From the NCBI GenBank assembly GCA_036417435.1, contig CM070903.1:57698001-57762000 (forward strand): a DNA stretch of 64,000 nt, written 5' to 3'. This document shows positions 48,996 through 60,622 of this stretch, piece after piece. Both the position numbers and the translations under genes were made by a program. The DNA comes from Inia geoffrensis (Eukaryota; Chordata; Mammalia; Artiodactyla; Iniidae). The notes beneath the pieces were generated by a model, which was given only the letters and a program-made list of their open reading frames with translations, was not told where the DNA came from and did no database searches. Each line of letters starts with the position of its first letter. Within the stretch, counting starts at the first letter, position 1.

Positions 48996-49318
48996 TTATT
49001 ATTTTATTTTAAATTAACTTATTTATGTATTAGCTCTGTTGGGTCTTCCTTGCTGCGCACGGGCTTGCTGTAGTTGCGGCGAGCAGGGACTATTCTTCGC
49101 TGCAGTGCGCGGGCTTCTCATTGTGGTGGCTTCTCTTGTTGCAGAGCACGGGCTCTAGGTGCACAGGCTTCAGGAGTTGTGCAACGCGGGCTCAGTAGTT
49201 GTGGCGCATGGGCTTAGTTGATCTGCAGCATGTGGGATCTTCCCGGACTAGGGCTCAAATCCGTGTCCCCTGCATTGGCGGGAGGATTCTTAACCACTGT
49301 GCCACCAGGGAAGCCCAG
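48996..49318 (-). mobile_element. CHR-1-type SINE
   Basis: A longer, older relative of CHR-2: starts with a T/A-rich tail, has GGGTCTTCCTTGCTGCGCAC and GCGGGCTTCTC, and ends CCACCAGGGAAGCCC. Identical 17-bp TSDs ACTTGTGGGAATTATTA at 48979-48995 and 49319-49335. Confidence 0.95.
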
Positions 49319-49335
49319 ACTTGTGGGAATTATTA

Positions 49336-50110
49336 AACTTTGGGCTTTTATTTTATGCTTTTGGAAGTTCTTAATCTCCTTTGTCTTCTGGCTTCTGTAA
49401 CTGTGTGACATAAATTCCAATTTCCAAACAAGTTAATAAACAAAATGTATTCTTATATTCTAAAAGCTCTCTGTTATTAACTACTTAATAGTAGAGACAT
49501 CACTTATCTATGTTCCCACAACTAGTGTTAAACTTATATTGTTTTCATAATTTTGTGTTGAATAAGCAGGGATTTGAAATTATTTTCAAGAATAAGAAAA
49601 AAATTCTACCGTTCTAACACAACTTGATAACTATTACTCATACTTTCAAATTTGTCTGTTTAACTGTGTATTACATTATGATGCTAATTTTATGAAATAA
49701 CCTATGTAAAATGAATATATTTACCTAACATATATGTTCAGTTTATAAAGGTTAGTAAATGAAACCAGAGGCACCACTGCTTATCTTCAAATACCAGTGT
49801 AACCACCGCTGCTGCCCCACCTTTCATTCTAGAACTAGTCACTATGCTGAAGTTTCTGGTTATCTTTCCCTCAGATCTCTTTATAATTTTACCTACATGG
49901 ATGTATTAGGTATTTACACGTTTCGAAAGGTTATGTTTCTTTCTGTAGCAACACTCTTTATCCCTAGTTGCGCATTTTTCTCTTGAAGCCCATGTTTAAG
50001 GTTTTTATGTAGCTATACCAGCTCGAGCTTGCTCTAGGCATTTTCCATTGCGCCTCTACCTTTTTTCTCATCTCTCTATGCTCTTTTTACAGCTATACCT
50101 CTTGAGTATG
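49336..50110. other. No gene; no clear repeat
   Basis: Unrecognised; the second half may already be very old L1. Confidence 0.35.
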
Positions 50111-50114
50111 GCAT

Positions 50115-50900
50115 GTAACTGGATTTTGTTTTAATAAGGCTTTTGTGACATTTTAAATTGTAAATTTTAGTTTATTTACTTTGATTAGAGATATGCTTGC
50201 ATTTGTTCTAACATTTTGTTTTGTTCTTTTTTTTTTTTTTGGTCTAGATTTTTCTATATTCATTTTCCCCCTATATTTCATTTGCTTTCTTTTGGATTGA
50301 CTTTTGAATTATATTTTATTTTGCTTTTTTGCACCATTAGTGCTTTGGAAGTTATGTACTTGATTGTTATTCCTTTAGTAGTTACTTTAGAAATTTCAAC
50401 AGTTTTATTTAACTTAGAATTAGAAATAATCTATATTTAGAGATTAAATTCCCCAAAGTAAGATTCTAAAATCAAGGAATAGGAGTGCTTTCATGGCTTC
50501 AAAAAATATACTGCTAAATTGTCATCCAAAAATGTTGTGAGTGTATGCTGCCACTGACAATGCATAAATGTATGTTTTTCACATTCTTGCAGATGTTGAG
50601 TATTGTGATTATTTATTTGTTTTTTATGCTAATTTGATTGCAGAGAGGTTTTCTTTATTGTTGGTATTTCTATACATTGCCTAACTAATATTTTCATGTG
50701 TGAGTTATATTTTGCCAATTTAGCTATTTAATTACCAAATTTTATGTGCTCATTATAAAATGAATTATTTGTTTGAGACTGGTATTTCTCATTGTCTATG
50801 TAACAGTCTTGTGTTTGTTGGTTAATTTATCTTATAAATTTTCTACATCACTGTGATCATATTTCTATTATAGAATATACTATTTAAACAGATATTTGTT
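50115..50900 (-). repeat. Ancient L1M-like pieces
   Basis: GATTAGAGATATGCTTGCAT and TTGCTTTCTTTTGGATTGAC fit the reversed start-of-ORF2 region. From 50480, CTGCTAAATTGTCATCC and CATTCTTGCAGATGTTGAG fit reversed late ORF2. These are two separate or rearranged pieces. Confidence 0.5.
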
Positions 50901-51600
50901 TATGTTTCTTTATCTCCCCCAGATTGGAGCAATATTATATTCAAATCTCTACTTATATTACCTGACAGGATGTTCATGAGGATAATCCTAAATGCCAGAT
51001 ACAGAGGTCCTTTTTTCTGAGCTGACAATGCTATCTTTAAGTGTATAAATCATGCCAGATTGCTATTGTATTTCAAGGATAGCCTCCAAAGTGAACAGAA
51101 GGGAATGTATTTTTCCCCAGTCAATTTGTCATATTTAACTAGAAGTTGACTGCTTCATTTTAACATTTAACATTTTTTGTTCTATAACATGTTGCTTTAC
51201 TGAATGAACTTGAGGATGGAGGAAGATTGCATATGTTCCTTCCATCTCCTGAATTTTTCTGTAATTTGATAGTTGCTACTTAAATGTTCATTTCCATTCA
51301 ATTCAATCATGTATACAAGAAGTTTATACCAAATAACAGCTACTCTAATAAGTATTAGGAATTAAAAGTTAATTAAGATACTGTTCTATATCCCTTTATA
51401 ATTATTTGTAGTTGATTCTGGAAACATCTATTTCTATTTAGTTACTTCATTGATTTATTGAGATATGACTACTTAACAATACTGAGGTGAACCTACTCTT
51501 GACATTTTTTTGTTTATGTATATACCTGTGTGTGTGTGTATGTATATTTTTAAATAACATTTTTTTCTTTGCATGCTTTTTATTTTATTCTTAATTTCAG
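50901..51600. other. No gene or repeat recognised
   Basis: AT-rich DNA, with a short TG run near 51527. Confidence 0.35.
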
Positions 51601-51925
51601 CTCTTTTGAGGATTAATTGACACATAAAATTGTAAGTATTTAAGGTGTAAATCATGGTGATTTGATGTATGTATACATTGTGAAAGCAAAGCCCCCTTTT
51701 AGTTAATTAACACATTCATCACCACACATATTTATCTTTTTTTGTGTGAGAACATTTATGTTCTACTCTCTTAGAAACTTTCAGTTACACAGTACAGTAC
51801 TGTCAACTATAATCACCATGTTTTACATTAGATCCTCAGACCTTATTCCTTATAACTGAAAGTTGGTACACTTTTGCCAATCTCTCCCTCTTTCACCCAC
51901 CCTTCAGTCCCTGACAAAACCACTG

Positions 51926-52036
51926 TTTTTTTTTTTTTTTTATTGTAGGTCTTTTCCTTCTGTTGTGTTTCTTGCCTAGAGAAGTTCCTTTAGTATTTGT
52001 TGTAAAGCTGGTTTGGTGGTGCTGAATTCTCTTAGC
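51926..52036 (-). mobile_element. Small L1 fragment (ORF1 end to spacer) with own poly(A)
   Basis: T run 51926-51941, then 95 bp equal to the end of ORF1 and the ORF1-ORF2 spacer (compare 31610-31700), then the T run of the next L1. A poly(A) follows the complement of ACCTACAATAA, not an L1 3' end. Confidence 0.85.
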
Positions 52037-53567
52037 TTTTTTTTTTTTTTTTACGTCTTTATTGGAGTAAAATTGCTTTACAATGGTGTGTTAGTTTCTG
52101 CTTTATAACAAAGTGAATCATTTATACATATACATATGTTCCCATATCTCTTCCCTCTTGCGTCTCCCTCCCTATCCCACCCCTCTAGGTGGTCACAAAG
52201 CACCGAGCTGATCTCCCTGTGCTATGCGGCTGCTTCCCACTAGCTATCTATTTTACGTTTGGTAGTGTATATATGTCCATGCCACTCTCTCTCTTTGTCG
52301 CAGCTTACCCTTCCCCCTCCCCATATCCTCAAGTCCATTCTCTAGTAGGTCTGTGTCTTTATTCCTGTTTTACCCCTAGGTTCTTCATGATATTTTTTTT
52401 TTCTTAAATTTCATCTATATGTGTTAGCATACGGTATTTGTCTTTCTCTTTCTGACTTACTTCACTCTGTATGACAGACTCTAGGTCCATCCACTTTATT
52501 ACAAATAGCTCAATTTCGTTTCTTTTTATGGCTGAGTAGTATTCCATTGTATATATGTGCCACATCTTCTTTATCCATTCATCCGATGATGGACACTTAG
52601 GTTGTTTCCGTCTCCAGGCTATTGTAAATAGAGCTGCAATGAACATTTTGGTACATGACTCTTTTTGAATTATGGTTTTCTCAGGGTATATGCCCAGTAG
52701 TGGGATTGCTGGGTCATATGGTAGTTCTATTTGTAGATTTTTAAAGAACCTCCATACTGTTCTCCATAGTGGCTGTAGCAATTTACATTCCCACCAACAG
52801 TGCAAGAGGGTTCCCTTTTCTCCACACCATCTCCAGCATTTATTGTTTGTAGATTTTTTATGATGGCCCTTCTGGCTGGTGTGAGATGATATCTCATTGT
52901 AGTTTTGATTTGCATTTCTCTAATGATTAGCGACGTTGAGCATTCTTTCATGTGTTTGTTGGCAATCTGTATATCTTCTTTGGAGAAATGTCTATTTAGG
53001 TCTTCTGCACATTTTTGGATTGGGTTGTTTGTTTTTTTGATATTGAGCTGCATGAGCTGCTTATAAATTTTGGAGATTAATCCTTTGTCAGTTGCTTCAT
53101 TTGCAAATATTTTCTCCCATTCTGAGGTTGCCTTTTTGTCTTGTTTATGGTTTCCTTTGCTGTGCAAAAGCTTTGAAGTTTCATTAGGTCCCATGTGTTT
53201 ATTTTTGTTTTTATTTCTGTTTCTCTAGAGGGTGGGTCAAAAAGGACCTTGCTGTGATTTATGTCATAGAGTGTTCTGCCTATGTTTTCCTCTAAGAGTT
53301 TTATACTGTCTGCCCTTACATTTAGGTCTTTCATCCATTTTTAGTTTATTTTTGTGTATGGTGTTAGGGAGTGTTCTAATTTTATTCTTTTTCATGTAGC
53401 TGTCCAGTTTTCCCAGCACCACTTATTGAAGAGGCTGTCTTTTCTCCGCTGTATACTCTTGCCTCCTTTATCAACGATAAGGTGACCATATGTCCGTGGG
53501 TTTATCTCTGGGCTTTCTATCCTGTTCCATTGATATATATTTCTGTTTTTGTGCCAGTACCATACTT
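52037..53567 (-). mobile_element. Younger 5'-truncated L1 nested in old L1
   Basis: T run 52037-52052, 3' UTR, and ORF2 C-terminal half (stop near 52405; [33 protein letters not shown] region) up to 53567. There it stops after GTGCCAGTACCATACT, and the old host L1 3' UTR resumes. About 1.5 kb of the younger subfamily; several frameshifts. Confidence 0.93.
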
Positions 53568-53726
53568 TTTGTTTGTTTTGGTTCTTAGGTTCCACATGTA
53601 AGTGAGATCATGCAGTAATTGTCTTTCTCTGTCTGACTTATTTTGCTTAGTGTAATACCCTCTAGATGCATCCATGCTGTCACAAATTATAAGATTTCAT
53701 TCTTCTTTATGGCTGAATAGTATTCC

Positions 53727-53728
<2 letters not shown>

Positions 53729-53768
<40 letters not shown>
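53729..53768 (+). repeat. (GT)20 microsatellite inside L1
   Basis: Forty uninterrupted bases of GT, replacing the L1 stretch that reads GTATATATG in sister copies (27930, 52550). Confidence 0.98.
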
Positions 53769-53770
<2 letters not shown>

Positions 53771-54536
53771 CCCACATCTTCTATGTTATCCATTTATTTG
53801 TTGATGGGTACTTAGGTTGTTTCTGTATTTTGGCTATTGTAAATAATGCTACAATAAATATAGGGTTGTAGATATCTTTTTGAGTTAGTTTTTTAAAATT
53901 TTCTTTGGATAAATACCCAGAAGCAGAATTGCTTAATCCAATGGTAGTTTTATTTTTAATTTTTTTGAGGAAACTCCATACTGTTTTCCAAAGTGGCAAT
54001 GCTAACCATACATTCCAAAGAGAATTTTTAAAAATTTACATTCTCACCAACTGTGCATAAGGATTATCTCTTCCCCACATCCTCGCCAACACTTGGTATT
54101 TGTTGTCTTTTTGATCATAGCTATTCTGGCAGATGTGAGGTGGTATCTCACTGTGGTTTGAATTTGCATTTCCCTGATGATTGGTGATGTTGAGCATCAC
54201 AAGCTTACATATAAGTCTTTAATCTAGTTTGAGTTTATTTTTGTGTATGGTGGAGAAAGTAGTACAGTTTGGTTCTTTTGTATGTACTGTACACCATTTA
54301 TTGAAAATGCTGTATTTTCCCTATTTTGTATTTTTGCCTCCTTTGTTGTAGCGTATTTGACCACGTAAGTGTGGGTTTATTTCTGGACTCTATTCTGTTC
54401 CATTGATCTATCTATTCTGTGTCCATTTTGGTGCCAGTTGCTTTGGTTACTGTAGCTTTGTAGTATAATTTGAAATCAGGGAATGTGATATCTCAGATTT
54501 ATTCTTCATTTCAAATTTGTTTTGGCTGTTTGGTTT

Positions 54537-54583
54537 TGTGTGTGTGTGTCTGTGTGTGTGTTTGTATGTGTGTTTGTGTGTGT
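54537..54583 (+). repeat. Interrupted (GT)n inside L1
   Basis: GTGTGTGTC/TTTG variants. Confidence 0.9.
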
Positions 54584-55758
54584 TTCCATATAAATTTTAG
54601 AATTATTTGTTCTAGTTCTGTGAAAAATTCATTTGGTATTTTCATAGGGATTGCACTGAATATGTAGATTGCCTTTGGTAATATGATCATTTTAACAGTA
54701 TTAAATCTTCCAATCCATGGGCATGCTGTATTTTACCATGTGTTTATGTCATCTTCAATTTCTTTCATCAGTTTCTTGTAGATTTGTGAGCCCAAGTCTT
54801 TTGCCTCCTTGGTTAGATTTATTCCAGGTATTTTATTCTTTTTGATGAAATTGTAAATGGGAGTATTTTCTTAATTTCTCTTTCTAATAGTTCTTTGCTA
54901 ATGACAGAAAAGAAATAGACTTCTGTATATTAAGCTTGTGTCCTGCAACTTTATTGAATTCATTTATTAAGTCTCATTGGTGGAGACTTTAGAGTTTTCT
55001 ATATATAGTATCATGTCATCTTCAAATAGTGACAGTTTTACTTCTTCCCTTCCAATTTGAATGCCTTTTATTTCTTTTTCTTGTCTGATTGCTGTGGCTA
55101 GGACTTACAGTACTATGTTAAATAGAAGTGGCAAGTGTAAGAAACCTTGTCTTGTTCCTGACTTTTGTAAAAGCTTTCAGCTTTTCACCATTGAGTATGG
55201 TGTTAGCTGTGGGTTTTTCATAAATGGCCTTGAGTGTGTTGAAATATGTTCCCTATACAGACTTTGATGAGAATTTTTGTTTTCTATGAATTGATGTTGA
55301 ATTTTGTCAAATGCTTTTGCTGTGTCTATGGAGATGATTACGTGATGTGTATCCTTCATTTTGTTAATGTGTTGTATCTCATTGATTGATGTGCAGATAT
55401 TGAACCATCTTCACATCCCTGGAATAAATCCCACTTGAAAATGTCATATGATCCTTTCTGTATATTGTCGAATTCAGTTTGCTAATATTTTGTGAGGATT
55501 TTTGCAGCCTTATTCCTCACAGTTATTAGACTATAATAGTTCATTTATATTTAAAATAGTTATTGATGGGTATGTACTCATTGCTGGTTTGATAATTGTT
55601 TTCTGGTTGTTTTTGTAGTTACATTTGTTTCTTTCTTATTCTTTTGCTGTCTTCCCTTGAGATTTGATGACTCCTCTTTAGTGTTATGTTTGGATTTCTT
55701 TCTCTTCTTTGTGCGTGTATCTAATATAGGCTTTTGGTTTGTGGTTACCATGAGGTTC

Positions 55759-55803
55759 ATATATACATATATATATACACACATACATACATATATATAT
55801 ATG
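55759..55803. repeat. (TA/CA)n tract in L1 ORF1-ORF2 spacer
   Basis: ATATACATATATATATACAC-like alternation. Confidence 0.9.
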
Positions 55804-56128
55804 TTTATATGTTGCATATATTATCTATAATAGTTATTATCTTAAGTTGATAATCTCCTAAGTCCAAACACATTTTAACAACCCTGCATTTTTACACCCT
55901 CCCATGTTTAATATTTTTACATCATATTTTACATCTTTTGTGCATCCTTTACATATTTATATCCTTTAATACGTACTGTGGATATAGATGATTTCACTAC
56001 TTTTGTCTTAACTTTTCTGCTAGTTGTATAAGTGGTTGGTTGACTACCTTTTATGTATGTTTGCCTTTACCAATGAGATTTTTCCTTTCAAATTTTTATA
56101 TTTATAGTTGTATTCTTTTGTTTTCTGC

Positions 56129-57310
56129 TTAGAGAAGTTGCTTTTACATTTTCTGTAAAACCAGTTTAGAGGTGCTGAACTCTGTTAGCTTTTGCTTGCC
56201 TGTAAAACTCTCTACCTCTCCTTCAAATCTGAATATTAGCTTTGCTAGGCTGAGTATACTTGGTTTAGGTTTTCCCCTTTTATCACTTTGAATATATCAT
56301 ACCACTCCCTTCTGACTACAAAGTTTCTGCTGAAAAGTCAGTTCATTGTCTTATGGGAGTTTTCTTGTACATAGCTCATTGCTTTTCTCTTGCTGCTCTT
56401 AAGATTCTCTTTAAATTTAATTTTTGACATTTTAGTTATAATGTGTCTTGTTGTGGACCTATTTGGGTTCATCTTGTTTGGGAGTCTCTGAAGTTCCCAT
56501 TCCTGAATGTCTGTTTCTTCTGCCAGGTTACAGAAGTTTATAGCTATTATGTCTTCAAATATGGTCTCTGCCCCTTTCTTTTTCTTTTTTAATTTATTTT
56601 TGGCTGCATTTTGGGTCTTTGTTGATGCACACGGGCTTTCTCTAGTTGCAGTGAGTGGAGGCTACTCTTCCTTTTGATGCGCTGGCTTCTCAACGCGGTG
56701 GCTTCTCTTGTTGTGGAGCACGGGCTCTAGGTACACAGGCTTCAGTAGTTGTGGCACATGGGCTTAGTTGCACCATGGCATGTGGGATCTTCCCAGACCA
56801 GGGACTGAACCCATGTCTTCTGCATTGGCAGGTGGATTCTTAACTGGTGCACCACGAGGGAAGTCCCGCTCTGCCCCTTTCTGTCTCTTCTCCTTCTGGG
56901 ACCCCTGTAATGCAAATGTTAGTATGCTTGATGATGTCTCAGAAGTCTCTTAAACTGTCCTCATTAATTTTTTTATTTTCCTTTTTCTGCTTAACTTGGG
57001 TGATTTCCACTATTCTGTCTTCCAGTTCACTGATCTGTTGCTCCGTATCATCTAATCTACTGTTGATTCCTTCTAGTGTAATTTTTAAGATATTGCATTA
57101 TTAACCTCTGTCTTGTTCTTCTTTATATTTTCTAACTCTTTGCTAAACTCACTGTGTTCATCTGTTCTTTTCCTGATTGATTGGGCATCTTTATGATTAT
57201 TAATTACTTTGAATTCTTAATGGATATATTGCTTATCTTCACTTTGACTAGTTCATTTTTGAGGTTTTGTCTTGTTCCTTCATTTGGAGCATACTCCTCT
57301 GTCTCCTCAT
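56129..57310 (-). pseudogene. L1 ORF1 relic (old element), SINE-interrupted
   Basis: The ATG complement at 57308-57310 opens with the usual MRRQ-type start. The coiled-coil region lies at 57000-57200, the CHR-1 SINE at 56580-56868 interrupts the RRM region, and the C-terminal domain ends at the stop complement near 56129. Frame changes throughout. Confidence 0.8.
56580..56868 (-). mobile_element. CHR-1-type SINE nested in L1 ORF1
   Basis: A/T-rich tail, TTTGGCTGCATTTTGGGTC, CACGGGCTCTAGG, end GAGGGAAGTCCCG. Identical 14-bp TSDs CTCTGCCCCTTTCT at 56566-56579 and 56869-56882. Confidence 0.95.
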
Positions 57311-58327
57311 TTTGCACAAATCTCTGTTTACTTTCATGTGTTAGGTCAGTCAGTTATGTTTTCTGACTTTGCACAAGTAGGAGACATCCTATGGGGCCCA
57401 GCAGCACACTCCTGTCTGGCCACCAAAACTAAACACTCTAGGGATGCCCTCTGTGTAGGCTGTGCAGGATCTTCTGTTGTGTTGGGGCTGACTACTATGA
57501 GTGTGATGTTAGGTGGGGCTGACATCAGCCTGGTTGTCAGCCTGGTCTTGCCTCATGCAGTGGCTGCCATCCCCCTGGTATGGGGGTCTGGGACTCTGTT
57601 CTGCTGGCTGCATGACCTGTGGATTCCTGGATCTGATGCTGGCCTGCTGGTGGGCAGGTAAGCTCCCAGCAGTAGTAGGTTAGAGGGAGGACTTCAAAAT
57701 GGCTCTTTCCAACACTAGTTTTCTTGTGATAGAATGAGCTTTCCAAAATGCCTTCTGCAGCATCTGTGTCCCTAGGTGTAGTCCCAGTTGCCTCCTGCCT
57801 TTTTGGAAGGCTCTCTAAGATTAGCAAGTGTACCTGATGCAGGCCCTTTTGAAATTACTGCCTCTGTGTGTGGTCTTTGAGTATGTGAGATTTTGCACCA
57901 GCCCTTTAAGAGCAGAGTCTATATTTTCCATAGCCCTTCAGTCTCTCCCATACACAAGTCCCACCCACTGGCCTTCAAAGCCAGATGTTCTAGAGACTTG
58001 TCTTCTTGGTGTAGGACTCCTGGGCTGGTACGCCTGATGTGGGGCTTGAATCATTCTCTCTTTGCAAGAACCTCTGCAATTGTGATTATTCTCCCATTTG
58101 TGGGTTGCATACTCTGTGTTGTAGGTCTTGACTATACCATGTTGTGCCCCTCCTCCCATCTTGTTGTGTGGCTTTTTTTTAATATAGTAAATTGTGGAAA
58201 ATCTATTATGCCAATTTTCATGTGATTCTCATAGATAGTTGTGCTTCAGATAGTTGTAATTTGGTGTGCCTGTGGAAGAAGATGATCTTAGGGTCTTAGC
58301 TACCTCACCATCTTGGCCACACCTCCC
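57311..58327 (-). promoter_or_regulatory. 5' UTR of old L1
   Basis: GC-richer block up to the L1 5' end. Matches, in reverse, the L1 5' UTR at 790-1050 (for example GGGACATGTAGGATGTCTCC). No tandem monomer array is obvious, unlike the + strand element. Confidence 0.6.
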
Positions 58328-59440
58328 CAGATATCAATATTTCCTCTGGTTCATCCAGCTAAGCTTGACTCAAGAAGATACTTCCACAGAGATGACAAGA
58401 GAATGAGGGAACCATGCATTCTGCACGTACTAAGTGTATAAATTTCCCCAATGGTGATTTAGGCCATGTATTCCTAGTGGTCAGTGTGTCCGTGTGCCAT
58501 TGAACAACTTGATTACATTTATGCTGTCCATTTACACTGGAATAGTTACTTTTGCAGGAGCTTAATTGTATTGGTTTACTGACCAGTTGTGTGTCTGATT
58601 AAAATGGTTACATAAATGTTACAACTTGAAATAATATTATAAATGAATAGTTTGTTGTTCCAGTGTAAATAGAGAATATTAATTTTTATGTACTGGGATA
58701 AATAAATCTATAAGCATTAAGTGAAAGGAGAGTGAACATAGGAAAACCTCAAAAAAGACTGAAAACTGAAATTTAATGTGCTTATAATCTTTTTGCTTTT
58801 ACTAATAAGTGTATTTTATAATATAAAATTCTATCAATTAGTGGCATGTCCTTTTCTAATATAGCAGAATAACCTCTGTGAAAAACTTCAAGTTTTCCAA
58901 GAACAAAGGAAATTAATTATTAGACACAAAAGGCAGGGGATAGACCAAAAAACACAAAAACATAATTCCAAGATATACTCTTGAGGTGAAAAAGTTGTCA
59001 CAAGTCAAATGACTGCTGAGGACATTAAAAAGTGGAATACACAGTTAATATTATGGCAAAAAATATAGCATCCTTTATCAGGTTACAATATTGGAAATCA
59101 TATAATATCAAAATATGATATAAAATGTAAAAGGATAATTACTATCATATATTTTACTTAAATTTGAATAAAGCTATTGACTTATTGATAATGAATCAGT
59201 TCACATTATCTGTGTTTACAGGAGTGAGAATTGCTTGACCACTTTTTGTCTGTTTATCACAGAAAGTCTATAATGCAAGAGAGAATTTTTCTCTTAATTG
59301 ATCCACTTAATGATTATTTTGTGAGCCATTGGGTGGACTAGAACAGGTGCAGTGGCGTCAAACTAATAGAGAATCAGCTATTCTCTAGAATGGGCACATT
59401 CTGTTCCAGTTTTTCCAATTCGAAAGTGTTGAAAGCAAGA
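58328..59440. other. No gene; one spaced inverted repeat
   Basis: Unrecognised DNA containing a 13-bp inverted repeat (58530-58542 and 58658-58670). Confidence 0.4.
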
Positions 59441-59444
59441 TCAC

Positions 59445-59938
59445 AAAGAGATATTTGTATACACATGTTCATAGCAACATTAATCACAATAGTCAAAAGG
59501 TGAAAGCAACCCATGTGTGTCTATCAACAGATACATGGATAAACAAAATATGGTGTATATGTATAATAGCATATGATTCAATTTTAAAAAGGAAGAAAAT
59601 CCTGACACATGCTACAACATGGGTGAACCTTGAGAACATTAGCCAGTCACAAAAAGACAAATACTGTATGGTTCCATTTATATGAAGTATATAGAATAGT
59701 CAACTTCACAGAGACAGAAATTAGAATGGCAATTGCCAGGGGCTAAGGGTAAGGGAGAAGGGGGAGTTGTTTAAGGGATACAGAGTTTCAGTTTTGCAAA
59801 ATGAAAGAGCTCTTCTGGAGATTGGTTGCACAACAGCATGAATATACTTAATACTACTGAACTGCACACTTAAAAATGGTTAAGGTGGTAAATTTTATCT
59901 TATGTATATTTTACCACAATTAAAAGTAAATAAAAAAA
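59445..59938 (+). repeat. L1MB-like 3' end
   Basis: CAACAGATACATGGATAAAC, late ORF2, then GAATGGCAATTGCCAGGGGC, CTGAACTGCACACTTAAAAATG, and GTATATTTTACCACAATTAA before a short A-tail. This is the familiar L1MB/L1MA 3' end. Confidence 0.9.
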
Positions 59939-60011
59939 CACAGGGGAAGAAAAATAGTCATCCCAGATGACTGTAGTGTTGAAACCAGAGTTTAGAACAA
60001 CTTTGATTGTC

Positions 60012-60066
60012 TATACCATGGTCTCAAAGTGTGATCCTTGGATCAGCAGCATCACCTGGGGACTTC
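60012..60066 (+). repeat. MER5-like (hAT) relic
   Basis: TGGTCTCAAAGTGTGATCCTT and AGCAGCATCACCTGGGGACTT match the opening of MER5A-type elements. Only about 55 bp remain. Confidence 0.55.
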
Positions 60067-60398
60067 AAAACATTTTTATTCAATGTTTTATTCACCCTAC
60101 TTAATAGGAAAAAGCAGATTTATATTGGGTTATCTTTAGTCCTCACTAAAATAAAATTAATACTGTAGTGACTTTTGTAAAATGAATAAAATTAGTATAT
60201 TATAAGAATTCAAAAAGTGTTCAATACTACTTTATGTTTACCTTATATTTATGAATAAGGTAAATAATTTCACTTTAAAAAATTTGTTCAAGCCAATAGT
60301 AATATAAATAAAATTTAGAGAAAATGATCACTATAAACAAATATAAGAAACATATTGATTTATGTGGACAAGTGGACATTCCCCAGGTACTATTAAAA
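60067..60398. other. No gene or repeat recognised
   Basis: Very AT-rich DNA; nothing familiar. Confidence 0.4.
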
Positions 60399-60399
60399 A

Positions 60400-60622
60400 T
60401 ATTTTTTCTTCCTCTTTTATTGAGATATAATTGATAGATGACATTATATAAGTTTAAGGTGTACAGAAAAATGATTTGATATAAGTATATATTACAAAAT
60501 GATTTCTACAGTAAGTTTAGTTAACATCCATCACCTCATACAGTTACATTTCTTTTCCCCATGATGAGAACTTTTAAGATCTGTTCCCTTAACAGCTTTC
60601 AAATATACACTACAGTATTGTG
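60400..60622 (-). repeat. L1M 3' UTR fragment
   Basis: TTTATTGAGATATAATTGAT, AAGTTTAAGGTGTACA, TTAACATCCATCACCTCATA: the reverse L1MA/MB 3' UTR, the same type as 51604-51925. Confidence 0.85.

Larger units (their letters stand above)
53585..55580 (-). pseudogene. L1 ORF2 relic lacking endonuclease region (old element)
   Basis: The C-terminal stop complement at 53585-53587 closes MISLTCGT. The RT box near 55007-55020 reads FEDDMILY, with both catalytic aspartates kept and the preceding alanine changed. Upstream, text jumps from the RT start (GCAAAAATCCTCAC on the minus strand) straight to the start-of-ORF2 region, so about 1.5 kb (endonuclease plus linker) is missing. A (GT)20 array interrupts the C-terminal part at 53729-53768. 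Confidence 0.85.
51604..58327 (-). mobile_element. Old L1 with internal deletions and nested insertions
   Basis: L1 order on the minus strand: 3' UTR 51604-51925, ORF2 53585 to about 55580, ORF1 56129-57310, 5' UTR 57311-58327, ending in the complement of GGAGGTGTGGCCAAGATGG. Nested inside are a younger L1 segment at 51926-53567 and a CHR-1 SINE at 56580-56868. ORF2 lacks its endonuclease and linker region (junction about 55535) and about 370 bp near 54198. Its 5' UTR resembles the + strand L1 at 1-6906. It is older than copies 1 and 2. Confidence 0.9.
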
